Positions 59,431 through 64,000 of a stretch of DNA of 64,000 bases are shown piece after piece. Position 1 is the first letter of the stretch. The number at the start of each line of letters is the position of its first letter. The notes beneath the pieces were generated by a model. That model did not search any database, was not told the DNA's origin, and saw nothing but the letters and a program-made list of their open reading frames with translations. Source of the stretch: Polyodon spathula (taxonomy: Eukaryota; Chordata; Actinopteri; Acipenseriformes; Polyodontidae). The stretch spans positions 6,927,281 through 6,991,280 of the forward strand of contig NC_054559.1 in NCBI RefSeq assembly GCF_017654505.1, in the 5' to 3' direction. The position numbers and the translations under genes are program-made.

Positions 59431-61183
59431 TACAAGATACAGAAAATGCCACCTGTTCAGGGGCCAAACCCAGTGCTGCAGGCTTGATGGGTCGTGATTC
59501 CATAATGTTCCTTGTGCCTGACTGATATAATAGATATTGGTGTGCCAAGGCATCTTTTGTCAGCAGGTCCCTGCCTCCTATTATGGAGAACCCAAGCGGA
59601 CAGTCCTCCATGCCTCACTGAACTGGTCTCCATGGCTGGCCACTCAGGAGCTGCATCAGGGTTTACAACCTACTAGGAGCACCTATGCCCAAGTCCTGCA
59701 TGATTTTCTCCAGACACAGCAGGAGCAGGGCAAGCGGTGGGAAGGCATATAACAGATGCCTCAGCCACTGGTGTGCCAACGTATCTACCACCAGCAGGTC
59801 CCCGTCACCTATTATGGAGAGCCAGAGGGGACAGTGGGTTAATTCCTGGGAGGCAAAGAGATCTATATCTGCTCTTCTGAACCACTCTCAAATTAGACTA
59901 CCACCTAAGGGTTCGTCTCCACTCTGAGGCGCTGGGACTCTCCTTGAGAGGAGGTCCATTGCACAGTTTATCACCCCACACGCAATGAGAGGATGTTCTC
60001 GTGTGCCCAGAGCAAAAGCTTGAGGGCCACACGATGGAGACTGGGAGACCTGTTAACGTAAGCCACCACTGTTGTGTTGTCTGCACAGACAAGCACATGT
60101 CTCCCTCAAACCTCCTGCAACAAATGCTGCAAGACTAGGTAAACTGCCTGCAGCTCCAAAACATTTACGTGGAGACCCTGCCAAGGGGAGTTCCATGTCC
60201 CCTGCACCGCTCTGCCATTCCACACAGCGCCCCAGCCCAGGTGGTGACAATTTCCCTTCTGGTGACACTGCCCATTGCTACGCCCATAGATGGGCAGGCT
60301 GTTTCCACCAAGTGTGTGCCTTTTAGACAGTGGTGAGACTGAAAAACCAAAGGCTGAAAAACCCTGCAGTTGAACAGGCTTGGAGAGGACGCATGCACAG
60401 GAGACCCAAAGGTAAAGTTTAAGAAGCTGCTGCAACAAAACCAGAAGTATCTGAAACTTCACTATCGTGAGTGCTCTTTTGCGCTAAATAGCTCTAAACA
60501 GGTGGCTATTCTCTGCACTCTGCCATCCAACAAAGTGGACAGCATGGACTTGGAGTCCAAGCACACTCCTAGATAGGAAGCTGTATGCTAAGGTGTGAGC
60601 TGGCTCTTCGTATGATTCACCGTAAGACCCAACTGTTGTAAATGGCTGGTGACAAGTTCCTTGCGGGCGTCTGCCTGTGCTGGAGACTGGGCACAAATGA
60701 ACCAGTCATCCAAATAATTGAGTACTCTGATGCCTTGAGTCTCAATTGGCCAGGATAGGTTCCACGCATTTCGAAAAAGGCACGGGGAGCTGCAGAGAGG
60801 CCGAATGGCAAGACCCAGAACTTGTGCAATGTTTCCTGAAAGGCGAACTGCAGGTAGTTCCTGAGTGCTGGTTTTATGGGGATGTGGAAATAGGCCTCTT
60901 TGAGGTCCACCGTCGTGAACCAGTTGCCTAGCCTGATTCTGCAACAGCTGTTCATTGTCAACATTTTGAACCTCCTTCGGCTCAGATACAGGTTGACCTG
61001 TCTGAGGTCGAGGATTGGTCTGAGGCCATCATCCTGCTTGGGCACTAGGAAGTACTTGAAGTAGAACCCTTCCTTCAACTGAAGGGAGTCTATCATGCGA
61101 ATAGCCTGTTTTTGCAGCAAAGCTGCAACCTCATGAGATACCAGTGTGGTGTACTGTGGGTCCGTGACTGACATTACAGTCAC
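59430..61183 (-). pseudogene. DIRS-like retrotransposon pol (RT-RNase H), inactive
   Basis: On the minus strand the RT begins near 61180: FKYFLVPKQDDGLRPILDLR, NWFTTVDLKEAYFHIPI (motif A), FWVLPFGLSAAPRAF (motif B) and, after a frameshift near 60760, RVLNYLDDWFICAQS (motif C YLDD), then LGLTVNHTKSQL. RNase H follows at about 60250-60000: GLHVNVLELQAVYLVLQHLL, a stop, and frame-shifted ADNTTVVAYVNR-like residues. Further left are ADIDLFAS-like and DLLVVDTLAHQW-like blocks. Order and motifs fit the DIRS1-type RT/RH. Two partly repeated blocks (about 59550-59600 and 59770-59830) suggest an internal duplication. No tyrosine recombinase was found. Confidence 0.88.
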
Positions 61184-61279
61184 GCCCCGTAACCTCTATG
61201 GCAGCTGCCCAGCTTGTGGCTTGGCCTAAGGCTTCTGCCAACGTTGGTTTGCGGGTTAATGCTGGCTTGTACTCCAGCT

Positions 61280-61672
61280 CTGGATCGTGTTCCTGATAGT
61301 CTAAAACGACAAACAACAGTTACAGCCGACATTTTACAAACACAAAACAAACACTCACGGTTTTCAGCAATACTCTTACTCTTTTTATGTTATCTCCAAC
61401 CATTTACAAAGGAGCAGATTACTTTACTATGTCCCTATTTTATACCCTCACTCATGACCCCTTGCTTAACGGGCGGTTCCCATTTCAGTCATTGAGTTTG
61501 GGTACCGTAGCTCAGTCCCTTTTCTAGCTGGCCGACTTCCATCTGCCCATGGGAATAAAGTGTTATGCCTTTTAGTCCAGGGTACTCTGCTCCCTTTATC
61601 TAGTACCCTCTCAGGTCAGGAGGGAGATCTAACACCAAGCGTTATTCGATCTCTATCACACTCCTCTATCAT
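61280..61672 (-). mobile_element. LTR family D (copy 3), truncated by or joined to DIRS
   Basis: Minus strand starts TGTGATAGAG near 61672, has ATCTCCCTCCTGACCTGAGA and GGTATAAAATAGGG (clear TATA box near 61442) and ends in the AACCGTGAGTGTTTG block. The part beyond, present in copies 1 and 2, is absent; DIRS sequence takes over near 61200-61280. Confidence 0.7.
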
Positions 61673-61869
61673 TCCCAAAAAAATTTAAAACATAAAAAAA
61701 GTTTAACATTAAAATGCCAATAGGAAGACTAGACATGTGGAGGTAGGAATAATCATGTTCAAACTGACCAAACTATGGTCAAATAGACCTGTAGGGTAAA
61801 TAGTGCATTTAGTAAAATAATTTAAATGGTGCTTAAAAACTTTTAAAAAGAGTCAAGTCGAGCAAGACA

Positions 61870-62089
61870 GATATTCCCAGCTGTCCCTTTAACCCAGGTG
61901 TACTGCCTAACACCAGGATTCGTTGATATTCCCAGTGCTCCCTTTAACCCAGGTGTACTGCCTAACACCAGGATTCATTGATATTCCCAGCGCTCCCTTT
62001 AACCCAGGTGTACTGCCTAACACCAGGATTCATTGATATTCCCAGCTGTCCCTTTAACCCAGGTGTACTGCCTAACACCAGGATTTGTT
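61870..62089. repeat. 55-bp tandem repeat, four units
   Basis: GATATTCCCAG recurs at 61870, 61925, 61980 and 62035, an exact 55-bp period, each followed by CCCTTTAACCCAGGTGTACT and GCCTAACACCAGGATT. It lies at the end of LINE endonuclease sequence. Since 55 is not a multiple of three it disrupts the reading frame. Confidence 0.97.
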
Positions 62090-62630
62090 GATCTCCACCC
62101 ATCCTCCAAATAATGCGCTGTTTGGACAGTAAACAGCTCCCTGACTGACCTGGGGTGGTGCTCTGAGCTATTTCTGTCCAGCTGATTGTCAGCTGTACGA
62201 TTAAAATCTCCAGCTAATAAAACTATTTCTTCAGGCTGACTCTGTGCTAAGACTCCATTGGGAGTCTGAAAGAACAGCATTCTCTCTCCCATCGTTTGGA
62301 GCATAAATACAAACATTCTACCCTCTACACACACCTGCGCTTTCAACAAGTGCCCTTTAATGATCTCACTTAAAGTGTAGTCATGCTTAAAACCTTTCAC
62401 AAATAACATGGCAACTCCAGCACTAAAATTTGTACCATGACTAACAGTGACCTCTCCCCCTCCCCCAATCATGAGTCCATTCTGATTTGCTGTTCTCATC
62501 AGTGTGTGTCTCTTGGAGCACAGCAACACTAACACTATTTTGTTTTATATATTCAAAAAGAGCTGTTCTCTTTGCTGCAGCTCTGCCCCCTTTATATTTA
62601 AAGTTCCTATATAAAGAGTCTGCATTGCAG
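61990..62630 (-). pseudogene. APE endonuclease of a Tx1/L1-like LINE
   Basis: Starts near 62626 with MQTLYIGTLNIKGAELQQRE, shifts frame (SKRHTLMRTANQNGL replaces the ETHT block), then SHGTNFSAGVAMLFV, FVFMLQTMGERMLFF and VLLAGDFNRTADNQLDR, with YTWVKG near the end. These are the APE-type motifs (GDFN, GVA.LF) of L1/Tx1-like ORF2. Reverse transcriptase is not present; the fragment runs into the 55-bp tandem repeat. Confidence 0.8.
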
Positions 62631-62901
62631 GGTTAAAAAAACACAGGCAAGTAGACAATGGTGGAAACTTGCACAGAAGAGAGAAAAAAAGTTTTTGTAA
62701 AATTATACATCGTTGACCTTTAAAGAGAGGCTGCACTTTGCTTATTACTTTGCTTTCTTTTCCCCTTAGGTGTGAGCACCCATATCGATATTTTGATTTT
62801 AAAAATTCATGTACGCTCGCAGACATACGTTTTATTGCTAATACTGCTAAAAATACAAACACAGTATAATCAAGTTTATTTTATATTAAGATACAACAAA
62901 T

Positions 62902-62903
<2 letters not shown>

Positions 62904-62967
<64 letters not shown>
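62904..62967. repeat. (AT)n microsatellite
   Basis: About 64 bp of AT dinucleotides. Confidence 0.97.
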
Positions 62968-62970
<3 letters not shown>

Positions 62971-63195
62971 TGTCAGTCTCATAAGCAAACAGCACACATA
63001 GTATTATTTAACCATTTTATTCCATTGATTGGTGCTTCTTGTTATAAGAATCCGATTAAACAAATGCATTTCAAAAATACAATAGCAATAAATACAAAAA
63101 AAAAAACCAACAAATCCACAACCTGTGTACCCTTTCTCGTATGCTCTACTCCCGTTTCTTCACCTGTTTCCCCTCACTGGCCCAGTAACTATATA

Positions 63196-64000
63196 CAGTG
63201 GTTTGCAGAAGTATTCACCCCCTACCAATAATGTCACATTTTGTTGAATTACAAATTATGTATGCACAGTTTTTCAAACAAACGTTTTTTATTCAAAGCT
63301 GAAGTGGTTAAAATGAATACTGTTATATGAGGAGGAGGTTAAATGTCAGCAAAACTTGCAAAGAAAATGTACAAAATGAAATTTACTGGTTGCATAAGTA
63401 TTCAGCCCCAATTACTGCTATGAGTCTTTTAGGATAGGTCTCTACTAGCTTTGCACAGTAGGATGGTAACATTTTTGTTCATTCTTCACGGGAAAATTGC
63501 TCCAGTACTGATAAGTTTGTTGGGAATCCTCAATGGATTGCAATGTTCAAGTCTCAACATAAACGTTCGATTGGATTCAAGTCAGGACTTTGACTGGGCT
63601 GCTCAAGAACATTAATTCTCTTTTTGTTCAGCCACTCCAGTGTTGCTTTGGCTTTGTGCTTTGGGTCATTGTAGCCAACCTTTGCCTTAATAACAGCCTC
63701 ACAAACACGAGGCATTTGGTTAACAAGTTTCAGCAGGAAATCACCCGACCTGTCTTCCCAGCTCTTCTGCATCAATTCCCAGAGATGTAGGGCACTTGTG
63801 GGTAGCTTTGCTTTGACTCTTCTGTCCAGTTCGTCCCATACAAGTTCTATGGGATTGAGGTCTGGAGACTGGGCAGGCCAGGTCATTAGATTGAGTTGTC
63901 CTTCACTTTCCTTCTTCGCCAGATAGTTCTTGCACAACTTTGACGTGTGTTTCGGGTCATTATCTTGCTGAAGAATGAAGGTCTGCCCAACTAGCTGTAA
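63196..64000 (-). pseudogene. Chimeric Tc1-like transposase with left terminal repeat (runs off window)
   Basis: TA at 63194-63195 is followed by CAGTGGTTTGCAGAAGTATT, a Tc1-type terminal repeat. The minus-strand frame from 64000 reads QQDNDPKHTSK, WPAQSPDLNPIELVWDELDR and MPRVCEAVIKAK, the C-terminal catalytic part. It continues without a stop into a second NDPKH ... SQSPDLNPIE segment (about 63670-63560), then decayed C-terminal sequence. By hand count the first Asp-Glu spacing is 38 residues, the second would be 34, but its first Asp is replaced by Tyr. The N-terminal part lies beyond the window edge. Confidence 0.85.

Noticed and set aside
5549..64000. CAPN15 or other neighbours known beside PRR35 in mammals
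   Set aside because: I looked for calpain-like or other conserved coding sequence to the right of prr35 and found none in the window.

Overview
The window reads as repeat-rich, gene-poor genomic DNA of a ray-finned fish. One gene is recognised with confidence: a spliced minus-strand gene at about 2.7-5.5 kb whose N-terminus has the RKPKKPHYIPRP block and atypical zinc finger of the PRR35/ZNF750 family, best matching PRR35. Several repeats end in a CR1-type 3' tail of TTCTTATG octamers. That tail, with the mix of CR1, L2, Tx1-like, DIRS-like, piggyBac and Tc1 elements and SINEs with a TCTGCTAAATGA-type tail, suggests a sturgeon/paddlefish-like or other non-teleost fish, but the species cannot be fixed from sequence alone. 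No bacterial features (operons, CRISPR, riboswitches) are present.

Layout. 0-7 kb: a solo LTR, the likely 3' flank of prr35, the two coding exons of prr35 and its upstream DNA. 7-12 kb: a tRNA-like SINE remnant, a 1-kb array of a 25-bp unit, a solo LTR inside an (AT)n tract, a 42-bp minisatellite and a CR1 tail. 12-19 kb: AT-rich DNA, a CpG-containing exon- or promoter-like patch at 14.4 kb, several LTRs and a palindromic 53-bp array. 18-28 kb: an L2 LINE split by an LTR, a decayed piggyBac transposase, a truncated LINE, and LTR-like and SINE fragments. 29.7-37 kb: the most structured region. A broken minus-strand transposase keeps two exons joined by recognisable splice sites, and its intron position is occupied by an LTR/retrovirus-like segment and a nearly full-length but disabled CR1 retrotransposon. 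37-47 kb: L2-type LINE, solo LTRs, minisatellites (one made of tRNA A-box-like heads) and a CpG-containing ORF at 46.8 kb. 47-59 kb: mostly unassigned DNA with an LTR, a SINE, an L2 C-terminal fragment and a 190-bp local duplication. 59-64 kb: DIRS-like pol, another LTR, a Tx1/L1-like endonuclease interrupted by a 55-bp tandem repeat, and a chimeric Tc1-type transposase running off the window.

The genes here do not form a pathway. prr35 is presumably a host nuclear regulator; the rest is a record of nested insertion, decay and tandem expansion. All transposase and reverse transcriptase genes carry stops, frameshifts or deletions, so none looks autonomous. Identifications are by eye, without database searches, and boundaries of decayed repeats are approximate.
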